Shown here piece after piece: positions 1 to 8,702 of a stretch of 34,396 bases of DNA. Within the stretch, counting starts at the first letter, position 1; every line of letters starts with the position of its first letter. The stretch is from NCBI GenBank assembly GCA_019638615.1, contig JAHBTL010000053.1, positions 1 through 34,396 on the forward strand, given 5' to 3'. The notes under the pieces are model-generated. The model saw nothing but the letters and a program-made list of their open reading frames with translations, was not told the origin of the DNA and did not search any database. Both the position numbers and the translations under genes were made by a program. Source of the stretch: Chitinophagaceae bacterium. GTDB lineage: Bacteria > Bacteroidota > Bacteroidia > Chitinophagales > Chitinophagaceae.

Positions 1-541
1 TTACCAGGTAATCGCCCACTTCTTTGCCGAAGCCCATGTGTACCACTTTCGCCGGCTCATCAAAAAGCTCGTATGCCATGCCAGCGGGGCAGGTGTGTAC
101 AAAGGGGATTCACCTGCCGATATACTTTTATACAGCAAGCTCATCCGCTCGCTTATAAAAGCCGCCTGTGCTTTGAAGCATAAAAAACACCGCGCGGTTA
201 CCATTAAAAAAGAAGAGCTCTTCAATAAGAAATACTATTGCAGCCATTATGTTAGCGCTGATGTGTGGAAGGAGCTTCCGCGCTGCCTGTCTGAAAAAGA
301 ATATAGTGACCCCTACCGGGTATTTCAACAGTTTTTCAGCTATCAATCGCTCGGCAACTGGCTGCAGTGCTGGGAGCAGGTAGTAGAGAACGCGTTTTGC
401 AGTGATAATACTTCTATAGAAGCCCCGTTAACAGTATACACCCATTTAATAAAGCTGGTAGAAGCCGCGCACCTGGTGGATGTAAGGGAGGTAACGCATG
501 TGGGTGAATGTTTGAAGAACGGCAGGTTGTTATCATTATGA
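1..541 (+). CDS. Conserved hypothetical protein, C-terminal part (cut by window edge)
   Basis: The frame is open from base 2, so the gene starts outside the window and about 179 residues are visible. I do not recognise the family. The product is basic and soluble-looking, with scattered Cys, Trp and His residues, no obvious membrane segment, and the C-terminal motif THVGECLKNGRLLSL. A GTG at 38 could be read as a start, but uninterrupted coding upstream makes truncation by the window edge more likely. The last 40 codons plus 26 bases past the stop are nearly identical to 1573-1702, and a diverged copy of the last codons sits at 6798-6849. The gene is therefore one member of a small paralogous family whose 3' ends are scattered here. 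Function is unknown. Confidence 0.6.
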   Translation, partial: YQVIAHFFAEAHVYHFRRLIKKLVCHASGAGVYKGDSPADILLYSKLIRSLIKAACALKHKKHRAVTIKKEELFNKKYYCSHYVSADVWKELPRCLSEKEYSDPYRVFQQFFSYQSLGNWLQCWEQVVENAFCSDNTSIEAPLTVYTHLIKLVEAAHLVDVREVTHVGECLKNGRLLSL

Positions 542-564
542 TCTTCCCCAAAAGGAGCGGCGCT
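435..564 (+). repeat. Gene-tail direct repeat, copy 1
   Basis: This 130-bp stretch covers the last codons of the first gene, its TGA stop and 26 further bases. It matches 1573-1702 with about five substitutions and no gaps. Similarity stops abruptly at 564/1702 on the right and fades gradually to the left. The KilA-N gene lies between the two copies. Confidence 0.85.
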
Positions 565-673
565 ACCCTAACGGTCGTTTAATAACCGAAACTGAATTTC
601 ATAATTATAAAGGTTGAAATGCTGTATAATTTGCACTTTGGTTTTTGTAAATTTACTATTCACGAAGTAGAAT

Positions 674-1491
674 ATGGCAAAAGGAAGAGTTCTGCAAGTA
701 AAGCAATCAAGCATTACGGTTATTACCGAAAATGACACCGACTTTATTAGTCTGACTGATATGACTGCAGGCTTCAGGGAAGGAAGCGGTTTAATTGGCA
801 AATGGATTACCAATAAAAATACTTTGGAATATTTGGGCGTTTGGGAAAACATCAAAACCCCAAATTTTAATTACCCCGAATTCGGGGTAATTAACCAGGA
901 AGCGGGCGTAAACAGGTTCATAATGTCTGTAGGACAATGGATTGACCGAACAAAAGCAATTGGCCTGATTGTGAAAGCAGGGCGTTATGGAGGAACTTAC
1001 GCCCATAAAGACATTGCTTTTCATTTTGCAATGTGGTTAAGTCCAGAATTTCAAATTTACCTTATCAACGAATTTCAATGCTTAAAAGACGATGAAAATA
1101 ATCGGCTGAAATTAGAATGGAATTTACAACGGACATTAGCCAAGGTAAATTATCAAATTCACACAGACGCAATAAAGGAAAACCTAATACCTAAAGAGAT
1201 TACGAAACAACAAGCAAGTTTTGTTTACACCAACGAAGCGGACTTACTGAACGTTGCTCTTTTCGGAGTTACAGCCAAAGAATGGCGGGACAACAACACT
1301 GACAAAAGCGGAAATATCAGGGATTATGCGACATTGGAGCAGTTGGTTGTTTTAAGCAATATGGAAAGTATAACGCTTTGCTTATCCGACAAGGTTTGAC
1401 ACAGAGCGAACGACTAAAACACCTTAACAGAGTCGCCATCACCCAAATGAAATCCTTACTTGAAAGTAATGCGATAAAAAAACTAAAATAG
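674..1491 (+). pseudogene. KilA-N domain protein with a late frameshift
   Basis: The first 235 or so codons encode a KilA-N protein of the chromosomal Bacteroidota type. Recognisable blocks are ISLTDMTAGF near residue 25, the GRYGGTYAHKDIAFHFA block near residue 110, and LSPEFQIYLINEFQCLK. KilA-N is a DNA-binding domain best known from phage and large DNA viruses. The frame ends at 1399 with an atypical tail. If one base is restored near 1373, reading continues as NALLIRQGLTQSERLKHLNR to a TAG at 1489-1491, giving about 271 residues, the usual length for such proteins. I therefore call a single-base frameshift, or a sequencing error. The gene is alone between two gene-tail repeats and contains a 28-bp palindrome. 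Confidence 0.75.
867..894. repeat. 28-bp perfect palindrome inside the KilA-N gene
   Basis: The left half TTAATTACCCCGAA is followed directly by its exact reverse complement, with an EcoRI-like GAATTC at the centre. It encodes residues around NYPEFGVI, so it sits in an otherwise conserved coding stretch. Confidence 0.9.
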
Positions 1492-1550
1492 ACAGGCGGA
1501 AAACAACTAATCACCAACATCCGGTTTTTCGCAAGCGCGACTGACGGAAT

Positions 1551-1702
1551 ACTATAGCAGATCCGCTAGCGGTATGCACCCATTTGATAAAGCTGGTAGA
1601 AGCCGCGCATCTGGTGGATGTAAGGGAGGTAACGCATGTGGGTGAATGTGTAAAGAACGGCAGGTTGTTATCATTATGATCTTCCCCAAAAGGAGCGGCG
1701 CT
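1551..1702 (+). pseudogene. Gene-tail fragment, copy 2 of the first gene's 3' end
   Basis: In frame this reads about 45 codons homologous to the end of the first gene, ending in GECVKNGRLLSL and a TGA at 1677-1679, then the same 26 bases past the stop. An in-frame stop lies just upstream of about 1548, and no start is visible. Similarity is weak at the left (1551-1572) and about 96 percent from 1573. It is the remnant of a paralogue, or a duplicated integration target. Confidence 0.8.
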
Positions 1703-2130
1703 GCTCTCCAGGAATCTTTTCCGGTGGCTTATTCCAAACTTTTTTAAAGCTTCGATGACATTTTGGAACGAATGGGGTATAAGGCTCAGGAGGAATTACC
1801 TATTTCAGCGTTTTTTGTGGCTCGATTGCCGTTGTATATATGTAGTTACCCTGCGTATAGTTCCTGTCTCACGTGTCTCACGAACCACGGCGGCTGAAAG
1901 TATAAGCAAATGTTAGGACATAAAACTTACTTACTACAGAACATTATGCAAAGATTTTAGACAGCAAAGTGAGGGATAATATAAAGGTTTTAAAAACAAA
2001 ATTATTAGTCCATGAAGGCAAGAATACACACAAAATGCTTTCCTCTAAGTAGTCAAAAATACTCAATAATAATATTAAAGATTTTCAATAACCTCCCTTT
2101 ATATTTGTTTTTCAACTGGCATATTGATTT
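1703..2130 (+). promoter_or_regulatory. 428-bp gap with a -7 box for the AraC gene
   Basis: I see no convincing gene here. The best structure is TATATTTG at 2100-2107, an exact match to the Bacteroidota -7 consensus TAnnTTTG, placed to give a leader of roughly 18 bases before the ATG at 2131. No good -33 TTTG lies 19-21 bases upstream. A short open stretch around 1755-1895 is not recognisable. Confidence 0.45.
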
Positions 2131-3285
2131 ATGAGTTATTTTTTTATCACTGGTATTTCTATTGCATTATTTCTGATAGCAATTTTGTTAACAAAAGAAA
2201 GAAAGTCTACTACTGATTTTATTCTTGCCGGACTGTTATTTTTTGCAGCCCAAACTATTTTCAATACATTTTTGGTTATAACGGGATTGTATTTAACCTA
2301 TCCGGATTTATTGGTTCTTGGTTTCTCGAGCCCAATAATAGTCAGCATATTCTTATATTTATATACCAGGTACCAAACCAACAACATCCCGTTTCAATGG
2401 CGGGAGCTATGGCATTTCGTCCCCGCGGCGATTATCTTCCTGATTTATGTCCAATTTTTCTTTTTGAGCCATTCTGAAAAACAGGCTGTCATGCAATCGG
2501 AAGGAGCAGGTTATGAAGTTGTAAATTTGTTAAGAATAGCGGTAATTTATTGCTCTGGAATTATCTATTGTATTTTGTCCCTCCGGATTTTATATAAATT
2601 CCGCAGGAATATCAAAAACGAATTTTCGAATACTGAGCGGATTGAATTCAACTGGCTGGTGTTCCTCCTGATCGGCATGCTTGCAATATGGCTGATAGTT
2701 TTGTTCAGACAAGACGATAAAATAATTTCGGTATCATCTACAATCTTTGTGATTTTGCTTGGTTATTTCGGTATCACGCAGGTGAATGTTTTTGGAACCA
2801 AAGCTGTTTCTATCCCCAATGTGGTTTTTATAAATGATGATGAAGAAAAGGATAAAGAGCTTGATACATCATCTCGCCCGGTGAAATACCAATATTCCAA
2901 TTTAAGCGATAATGAGTCTTTGCAGATACATAATCAGTTGTTGAAAATTTTGGAAAGCGAAAAGCCATTTTTGAATCCGGAGCTGACCCTGGCGGAACTG
3001 GCAAAGCTTATTCCTACACATCCCAATAAATTATCCGAGGTTATCAACAAATACGAGCAAAAGAATTTTTATGATCTCATTAACGGGCGGCGCATTCACG
3101 AATTTTTCAGACTTCTGAATATGCCTGAAAGCAAGCAATATACCCTGATATCGCTTGCCTATGATTGTGGCTTCAATTCAAAAGCCTCATTCAACCGGAA
3201 TTTCAAGAAATATACCGGAAAAACACCAAGCGAATATCAAAACAACCAGGATGATGAAAATATCAATAGTGTCAATCCTCACTAA
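2131..3285 (+). CDS. Membrane-anchored AraC-family regulator
   Basis: The 384-residue product starts with about seven hydrophobic helices (roughly residues 1-222). An acidic linker (DDEEKDKELD near 235) follows, then an AraC/XylS helix-turn-helix pair at about 275-375, with ELTLAELAKLIPTHPNKLSE as the first HTH and ISLAYDCGFNSKASFNRNFK as the second. This seven-TM plus AraC layout is common in Bacteroidota, where the membrane half probably senses an envelope or extracellular signal. No ligand can be read from the sequence. It precedes a same-strand set of membrane and secreted genes (3432-6773), which are plausible targets. An exact -7 box lies at 2100-2107. Confidence 0.85.
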   Translation: MSYFFITGISIALFLIAILLTKERKSTTDFILAGLLFFAAQTIFNTFLVITGLYLTYPDLLVLGFSSPIIVSIFLYLYTRYQTNNIPFQWRELWHFVPAAIIFLIYVQFFFLSHSEKQAVMQSEGAGYEVVNLLRIAVIYCSGIIYCILSLRILYKFRRNIKNEFSNTERIEFNWLVFLLIGMLAIWLIVLFRQDDKIISVSSTIFVILLGYFGITQVNVFGTKAVSIPNVVFINDDEEKDKELDTSSRPVKYQYSNLSDNESLQIHNQLLKILESEKPFLNPELTLAELAKLIPTHPNKLSEVINKYEQKNFYDLINGRRIHEFFRLLNMPESKQYTLISLAYDCGFNSKASFNRNFKKYTGKTPSEYQNNQDDENINSVNPH

Positions 3286-3431
3286 GAAGTATCAACTCTC
3301 ACAGTTTATTTATTATCAACAATTTGTAACGGAAGGATCATTTGTATCACGGTAACCATTGAGACCTTGCATTAATATTGCCGGGCGATTTTTGCTTTCT
3401 GTTTCTTTCAAACTCTTTCAAGAAAAGAAAT

Positions 3432-4127
3432 ATGAACACAAGTAAAAATACGGCAAGAGCTGCAGGTTTTATTTACCTGGCTGTAATAATTACCGGAATG
3501 TTCAGCCTGGCCTATATTCCTCAAAAACTTATTGACTGGAATAATAGCAGGGTAACATTCAATAATATTACTGCTTCTCTTTTCTTATTCAGGTTTGGCA
3601 TTTACGGCAGCGTACTTTGTTATGTGGCTTTTACCTTTTTGCCACTTGTCTTATACAAGCTTTTGAGAACAGTTAATGAGTCTCACGCAAGGGCAATGGT
3701 AGTATTAGCTTTATTAAGTGTGCCTTTGTCGTTGAATAATCTGCAACATAAATATGCAGCACTAACACTGACCGGGAAGAAATCCTTTCTACAAAATGTT
3801 GCAAGAGAAGATTTACAAAGCAAACTAATGTTTTCCCTTCATCAGTATAATGATGGGATTTTGCTTGCAACAGTGTTTTGGGGGCTTTGGCTTTTCCCGT
3901 TCGGATTACTGGTTTATAGGTCAGGGTTTATACCGAAATTTTTGGGCATTTTATTGATGTTAGGTTGCGCTGGCTATTTGATAAATTTTACCAGCAATAC
4001 TTTAATTGAAAATTACTCAAAAATAGGGATAGGAAAATATATGGGTATGCTGCCGGCAGTTGCAGAAATCAGTGTATGTTTTTGGCTGCTATTTTTTGGT
4101 TTACAAACAAAGAGAAATGAAAATTAA
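3432..4127 (+). CDS. DUF4386 family integral membrane protein
   Basis: The 231-residue product has six to seven hydrophobic segments and the DUF4386-type start ARAAGFIYLAVIITGMFSL, followed by a long loop and ASLFLFRFGIYG. The function of DUF4386 is not established. The ATG at 3432 is chosen over an upstream in-frame start at 3378 because AAGAAAAG precedes it and the family begins here. The gene overlaps the next one by 11 bases, indicating co-transcription and probably translational coupling. Confidence 0.8.
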   Translation: MNTSKNTARAAGFIYLAVIITGMFSLAYIPQKLIDWNNSRVTFNNITASLFLFRFGIYGSVLCYVAFTFLPLVLYKLLRTVNESHARAMVVLALLSVPLSLNNLQHKYAALTLTGKKSFLQNVAREDLQSKLMFSLHQYNDGILLATVFWGLWLFPFGLLVYRSGFIPKFLGILLMLGCAGYLINFTSNTLIENYSKIGIGKYMGMLPAVAEISVCFWLLFFGLQTKRNEN

Positions 4128-4557
4128 GAAATTGCAATACGAAGATTTTAAAATCAATGTCAAACTGATCCTATCAGCACTTTGGACTTCCGTAATGTTT
4201 CTTTATATCTATGGTGACTATTTTGAATTATACGTTCCTGAAAAAGTTGAAGATCTGCTTAATGGGCAAAACATATTGAATACTCCTTATAAATTGCTTT
4301 TTGTAGCAATCATTTTGACACTTCCTTCATTGATGATTTTTCTTTCACTTTTGATGAAGCCAAAATGGAACAGAGTTTTAAATATTTCAATTGGCGTATT
4401 TCTAACGCTTTTCACTTTGCTTGCGGGGATTTCATCTTTTACTGAATGGAGAATATTTTATGTGATACTGTCATTTTTAGAAAGCATTATTACATCAATT
4501 ATTGTATGGAAGGCTTGGCGCTGGCCGAAGAGTCAGTTTGATAAAGAATACAGCTAA
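4117..4557 (+). CDS. DUF6326-like four-helix membrane protein
   Basis: The 146-residue product begins MKIKKLQYEDFKINVKLILS and has about four membrane helices, with the acidic loop YGDYFELYVPEKVEDLLNG after the first. This pattern resembles the uncharacterised Bacteroidota family DUF6326. That assignment is from memory of the family pattern. The start codon lies inside the end of the DUF4386 gene, which favours this ATG over one at 4060 lying deeper within that gene. No function is known. Confidence 0.65.
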   Translation: MKIKKLQYEDFKINVKLILSALWTSVMFLYIYGDYFELYVPEKVEDLLNGQNILNTPYKLLFVAIILTLPSLMIFLSLLMKPKWNRVLNISIGVFLTLFTLLAGISSFTEWRIFYVILSFLESIITSIIVWKAWRWPKSQFDKEYS

Positions 4558-4624
4558 ATACACTGAAGCAACTAATAAATTTAAATCAATTACTCTTTTA
4601 TATAAAATATCTAAAATTAAAAAA

Positions 4625-5002
4625 ATGAAACTACTTAAGACATCTCTTTTTGTTGGACTATTGACATTGCTTTTTATCTCTTGTAAAAAATCAGATGCTG
4701 ATACCGGCAATTCTTATCCTAAACAAGTTAATATCACCTACAGGATTAGCAGCACAACAACTAATAGCCTGGTATCAATAACGTATGATAACGAAACCGG
4801 AGAACAGACCAGTACTGATAATTCTGCATTACCATTCACAAAAACCATTACAAAGACTGTAAACAAATACAATATTATAACCCTTGGATATTTTGTTAAT
4901 CCTGCTCAAACCGTAAAGCTGGAAATATTAGTCAATAACCAGGTTGTAAAGTCCGAAGTATATACCTCCCCTAATTCTGCAATGTCATATACTTTTCAAT
5001 AA
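4625..5002 (+). CDS. Small lipoprotein, possible MmpS-like beta fold
   Basis: The 125-residue product has a lipoprotein signal: a basic start, a hydrophobic core and the lipobox LLFISC near residue 20, followed by KKSDAD. The mature part is Thr- and Ser-rich with alternating beta-prone segments (VNITYRISSTTTNSLVSITY). The layout recalls small Bacteroidota lipoproteins with an MmpS-like or transthyretin-like fold. That is inference, and the function is unknown. The ATG at 4625 follows an A-rich leader and starts exactly at the signal peptide, so the longer upstream reading from 4502 is rejected. Confidence 0.7.
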   Translation: MKLLKTSLFVGLLTLLFISCKKSDADTGNSYPKQVNITYRISSTTTNSLVSITYDNETGEQTSTDNSALPFTKTITKTVNKYNIITLGYFVNPAQTVKLEILVNNQVVKSEVYTSPNSAMSYTFQ

Positions 5003-5046
5003 CAAAGAAAGGCGGACTTAATATCAAAACAAAAAAAGTACATAGC

Positions 5047-6081
5047 ATGAAAATTTCGCTCAGAATTTATTTAACCTTCATAATCTTTTCAGTATTCTCC
5101 TTTTCCTGCAGTAAAGCAAGGTACATTGATGAACCTGGAAACTTAGTGCCCAAAACGGTTGACCAGGATGCTACGCTTCCTTCGATTTCAGTTAACGGTG
5201 CGTTGCTACATTCCGAAGCCTTTGGCCCGGAAGACAGCACATTAATTATATGTATTCATGGCGGGCCTGGCGCAGATTACCGTTACATGCTTAATTGCAA
5301 AACCCTCGCAACAAAAGGTTATAGAGTTGTGTTTTATGACCAAAGAGGAGCCGGACTCTCTCAAAGATTTCCCAAAAGTTGGTATAAATCCCAAAGCAGC
5401 GATGCTATCAATAAAATATTTTACGATGAATTGAGAGGCGTTATAGCTCATTATAAAACATCTGCTTCGCAAAAAGTAATTCTATTAGGGCAATCCTGGG
5501 GAGCTATGCTAGCTACAGGCTATACTGGTAAATACCCTGCCGATGTTTACGGCTTAATCGTAGCGGAACCGGGTGGTCTAAAATGGGATGATGTGGTTGA
5601 TTATATTTCCGAATCCAGGTCTTTCAAGTTATGGAGTGAAGCATTAAATGATGCTACCTATATAGACCAGTTTATGACTGGCAAAGAAGACCAACACGAA
5701 ATTTTAGATTATAAAGCGGGCTTGATGGGCTCTACCAATGCAATAGTTGGCGACGTAGGTTCTGATTTAGGTAATAATGCACCTTCTTATGTTGCTTCCC
5801 GAAGCGGTGCAGTTGTTAATGCTGCATCGTATGAATTGGGCCAAGATTTCAAGCCCGATTTTTCGGCTGGTATCAATAATTTTTCTACCAAAACACTTTT
5901 TATATATAGCTCTAACAATAAAGCTTATCCTGATAGTTGGGCGGCAAGGATTGCTGCTGCTTATCCAAACAAAGAGATTTTTAAAGCACAGGGAGTAGGT
6001 CACTCAGGAATGTTCGACCATGTGAATTTCTGGACAACAACTATGGAACCTAAGATTATTTCTTATATACAATCATTATAA
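5047..6081 (+). CDS. Alpha/beta hydrolase lipoprotein, S33/proline iminopeptidase-like
   Basis: The 344-residue product carries a lipobox (SFSFSC, Cys21), so it is probably anchored in the envelope. The core is an alpha/beta hydrolase with the oxyanion motif HGGPG at 71-75, DQRGAGLS at 98-105, the nucleophile elbow GQSWG with Ser150, and a C-terminal GHSG with His319. HGGPG is typical of proline iminopeptidase-like S33 hydrolases. The acid residue is less clear, probably within the segment around KAYPDSW. The substrate cannot be told. It lies in a run of same-strand envelope genes, 45 bases after the lipoprotein gene and 8 bases before the next. Confidence 0.8.
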   Translation: MKISLRIYLTFIIFSVFSFSCSKARYIDEPGNLVPKTVDQDATLPSISVNGALLHSEAFGPEDSTLIICIHGGPGADYRYMLNCKTLATKGYRVVFYDQRGAGLSQRFPKSWYKSQSSDAINKIFYDELRGVIAHYKTSASQKVILLGQSWGAMLATGYTGKYPADVYGLIVAEPGGLKWDDVVDYISESRSFKLWSEALNDATYIDQFMTGKEDQHEILDYKAGLMGSTNAIVGDVGSDLGNNAPSYVASRSGAVVNAASYELGQDFKPDFSAGINNFSTKTLFIYSSNNKAYPDSWAARIAAAYPNKEIFKAQGVGHSGMFDHVNFWTTTMEPKIISYIQSL

Positions 6082-6089
6082 CAACAGAC

Positions 6090-6773
6090 ATGAAGGTTAT
6101 TACTCTAAAATCCATTATAACAATTATTGCTTTTTCATTTTTTCAAAATAAAATGTACGCACAAGCTGTTAATTGGGAAAATACGTCTAAACAAAACAAA
6201 AACCTGTTACATGCTAATATAGGAGCAGAATATGGCGTAACGGCTGGTTTGGGCTATCATCACTTAATACCAGTTAAAAGGTTTCCCTTATGGATTGGGG
6301 GCGAATTCTCTATACCTGCTGGAAACGAGTTGGCAGATGATTTTAAGGTTAGGTTAGGTACACAAATAAGGATTGCGGGATTAAACCATTTTCAATTTTC
6401 AGCAAGAGTTCAAGGTATAGCAAGGCGGTATCACAATCAGTCGGTTACACTTTTCAATTTTGGAAGTGATTTTGCCGGAACGCTGGGCTATTATCGAAAA
6501 CATTGGTTTTTGGGAGCTGAAGCTGGTTTTGATAAAGCCATTGTTATACACTTTAAACATAGTGATTGGTACAAAAAGAATATCTATGATAATGTTCAGG
6601 ATGGCTGGTATGAGCCTGCAACGGGAGGCAATTTTTATTATGGATTACAGGGAAGCTATTCCATAAAAAAAGTAGATATTACTATTAAGGCCGGTAAGAT
6701 TTTGCAACAGGATTTTAAATCGCAGCCATTGCTTCCTTTTTATGGGCAATTGGGTATAAATTTTAGATTTTAA
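6090..6773 (+). CDS. Probable outer-membrane beta-barrel protein
   Basis: The 227-residue product has a signal peptide ending near KMYAQA (about residue 25). The mature part alternates aromatic and glycine-rich strands (for example LGYYRKHWFLGAEAGFD) and ends in the aromatic residue of NFRF, a usual beta-barrel C-terminus. The family is not recognised. It follows the hydrolase lipoprotein by 8 bases and is probably co-transcribed with it. This makes the pair an exported hydrolase with a candidate pore or surface partner, by inference. Confidence 0.7.
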   Translation: MKVITLKSIITIIAFSFFQNKMYAQAVNWENTSKQNKNLLHANIGAEYGVTAGLGYHHLIPVKRFPLWIGGEFSIPAGNELADDFKVRLGTQIRIAGLNHFQFSARVQGIARRYHNQSVTLFNFGSDFAGTLGYYRKHWFLGAEAGFDKAIVIHFKHSDWYKKNIYDNVQDGWYEPATGGNFYYGLQGSYSIKKVDITIKAGKILQQDFKSQPLLPFYGQLGINFRF

Positions 6774-6797
6774 AATGACAAGAATAAACCTCACAAC

Positions 6798-6861
6798 ACA
6801 TGTGGGTGAATGTATAAAGAATGGCAAGATGTTATCATTATGTTCTTCCTCTACCTGTTAA
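6798..6861 (+). pseudogene. Gene-tail fragment, copy 3
   Basis: In frame this reads THVGECIKNGKMLSL, matching the end of the first gene and copy 2. DNA identity to copy 1 is about 80 percent over 50 bases. The stop has changed from TGA to TGT, so reading runs six codons on to a TAA at 6859-6861. No upstream part of the gene remains. Confidence 0.7.
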
Positions 6862-6895
6862 AAAAATGTAAGAAAAGAGAATTGTGCAGTGTTGT

Positions 6896-7789
6896 TTATT
6901 TACTTGAAGTTGTTTGCGTAACTGTATAAACACCCCCGATGACCAACAATGTTGCCAGTACCTTATCCCAACTGAAAAAATCCTGCCCTATAATAATAGC
7001 GACTGCCGATGCCACAATGGGTTGCAGGTTCATAAAAATACTGACCGTACTGGCTTTCAGTCTCCCCAATGCAACAGGCATCAGGAAAAAGGCGATAAGC
7101 GTTGAAAAAATCAGTGAGAATACCAATAAACCGATAGCCGGTATTTCTGTTTCAGCTCCGAAGATTGGTTGCCGGAATACACCGCCTGACCCGAAAGGAA
7201 GAATGATGAGAAAAGCAAAGAGGAACATCCATTTCACAACCGTTACCGGGCCGTATTTTACAGATACGTTTCGGGTCAACATCATATAGGCAGCATAGGA
7301 CAGCGCACAGATCAGCGCTATTGCAATACCCAAAAGGTCATTTCTACCTTGTGCGCTACTGCTGCCGTAAAGGATGATCAGCGCGGCCCCTGAAACGCTC
7401 ATCGAAATCCCCATCAATTTCTTCCACCCGATTTTTTCTTTCAGGAACAGAAACGACAGTACCAAAACGATAACAGGTGTGAGTGCCATCATCAGGGCAA
7501 AATTTACGGGCGTGGTATATTGCAGGGCAAGTGCAAAGGTAAACTGTGTAGCCACGAAGCCGAGAAACCCGCCAAGTGCCATTATCAGCATATCTTTTGA
7601 GGTCACCTTTTCGGATTTGCGCAACAAGCCGATGAACCAGAACACCAGTGACCCGAAGAGCATCCTGATCAGGGTATAACCGGTCGGTGTCATCCATCCC
7701 GAAACCAACGCTTTGGTAACAGGTATATTCAACCCGAAAATAGTATTGGCGCATAGAATCGCCACTACACCTTTTGTTTTGCTGTTCAT
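6896..7789 (-). CDS. EamA/DMT-family transporter
   Basis: The 297-residue product has ten predicted membrane helices in two EamA repeats. The first begins AILCANTIFGLNIPVTKALV, and the second follows SSAQGRNDLLGIAIALICAL near residue 150. DMT exporters of this type move small metabolites, amino acids or toxic compounds out of the cell; the substrate is not predictable. It is the last gene of the minus-strand oxidoreductase operon, 27 bases after the aldo/keto reductase, so it may export a product or toxic intermediate of those enzymes. Confidence 0.88.
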   Translation of the reverse strand: MNSKTKGVVAILCANTIFGLNIPVTKALVSGWMTPTGYTLIRMLFGSLVFWFIGLLRKSEKVTSKDMLIMALGGFLGFVATQFTFALALQYTTPVNFALMMALTPVIVLVLSFLFLKEKIGWKKLMGISMSVSGAALIILYGSSSAQGRNDLLGIAIALICALSYAAYMMLTRNVSVKYGPVTVVKWMFLFAFLIILPFGSGGVFRQPIFGAETEIPAIGLLVFSLIFSTLIAFFLMPVALGRLKASTVSIFMNLQPIVASAVAIIIGQDFFSWDKVLATLLVIGGVYTVTQTTSSK

Positions 7790-7816
7790 CTACTTATTTC
7801 AAATAGTTACCGGGCA

Positions 7817-8677
7817 TTACTTTGTCCAAAAGACAGGAAAGTTGCTTGCTTCGCCGTAATCTTTTATCTGCTCTATATTTTTCAGCATTTTCATATCATC
7901 TGCTGATATTTTAAAGTCTACATCCGCATTGTTTTTCATATTTTTCGGATTGGCTGTTTTGGGTAATGGCAACAATCCTAATTCAAGGCAGTAACGGATG
8001 GCCAATTGCGGTACGCTTACATCATATTTTTCCGCCATTTTTATTACTTCCTTATTCTTCATTAATTCCCCGTGTGCTATTGGCGAATAGGCTTCTACAA
8101 GGATGTTGTTTTGTTTACAATAGTCTACCAATTCAAACGGCGTATTGCTGATATGCGCTAATACCTGGTTTACCATCGGCTTAACTGTACCGCCTGCCAC
8201 TATATTTTCAATATCCGTTTGCTGGAAATTTGATACGCCGATGGCCCGCAGCTTTCCTGCTTTATAAGCATCTTCCAAAGCCTGCCATGCTTCCCTGTTG
8301 CCGTCAAAGTGGCGGTCTTCCTTTCCATATTCCGCCCAGGGTTTCGGACTGTGGATGATCATCAGGTCTATATAATCAAGTCCCAATAATTTTAATGAGT
8401 TGTCAATGGAAGCAACCGCCTGTTCATACGATTTAACTTCTGCAGCCAGCTTTGTGGTTATAAATAGTTCTTCTCTTTTTACACCACAAGCCTTAATGCC
8501 TTCGCCGATACCTCTTTCATTGCCATAAGCCTGTGCGGTATCAATATGCCTGTACCCGATCTCCACGGCATCTTTTACTGCCTGTGCTACGGTTTCATCG
8601 CTGATAAACCAGGTTCCCAAGCCTATTTTCGGAATTTCAACCCCATTTAAGAGGGTATAGCTTTCTTTTAAAATCAT
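7817..8677 (-). CDS. Aldo/keto reductase, AKR5-like
   Basis: The 286-residue product has the AKR motifs GLGTWFI, GYRHIDTAQAYGNE (catalytic Asp and Tyr), TTKL (catalytic Lys) and IHSPKPW (catalytic His), plus the late NADPH-binding block LPLPKTANPKN. It should reduce aldehydes or ketones with NADPH in the cytoplasm. The length and spacing match the 2,5-diketogluconate reductase-like group. The ATG at 8677 gives the canonical MILKESYTLLNGVEIPKIG start; a longer reading to 8725 would run into the SDR fragment and is rejected. It lies in an operon with a Tat-signal alcohol dehydrogenase and a transporter. Confidence 0.9.
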   Translation of the reverse strand: MILKESYTLLNGVEIPKIGLGTWFISDETVAQAVKDAVEIGYRHIDTAQAYGNERGIGEGIKACGVKREELFITTKLAAEVKSYEQAVASIDNSLKLLGLDYIDLMIIHSPKPWAEYGKEDRHFDGNREAWQALEDAYKAGKLRAIGVSNFQQTDIENIVAGGTVKPMVNQVLAHISNTPFELVDYCKQNNILVEAYSPIAHGELMKNKEVIKMAEKYDVSVPQLAIRYCLELGLLPLPKTANPKNMKNNADVDFKISADDMKMLKNIEQIKDYGEASNFPVFWTK

Positions 8678-8702
8678 CTTTTTTATTTTATTAATTTGCT
8701 GA

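Noticed and set aside
435-1702. Insertion sequence or integron carrying the KilA-N gene
   Set aside because: The flanking direct repeats are gene tails, not terminal inverted repeats. There is no transposase or integrase, and no short target duplication was found.
7356-7754. 132-codon minus-strand frame and the overlapping plus-strand frames at 6939-7679
   Set aside because: They lie fully inside the EamA transporter gene, in other frames, have no recognisable domain and contain arginine-rich sequence typical of shadow frames.
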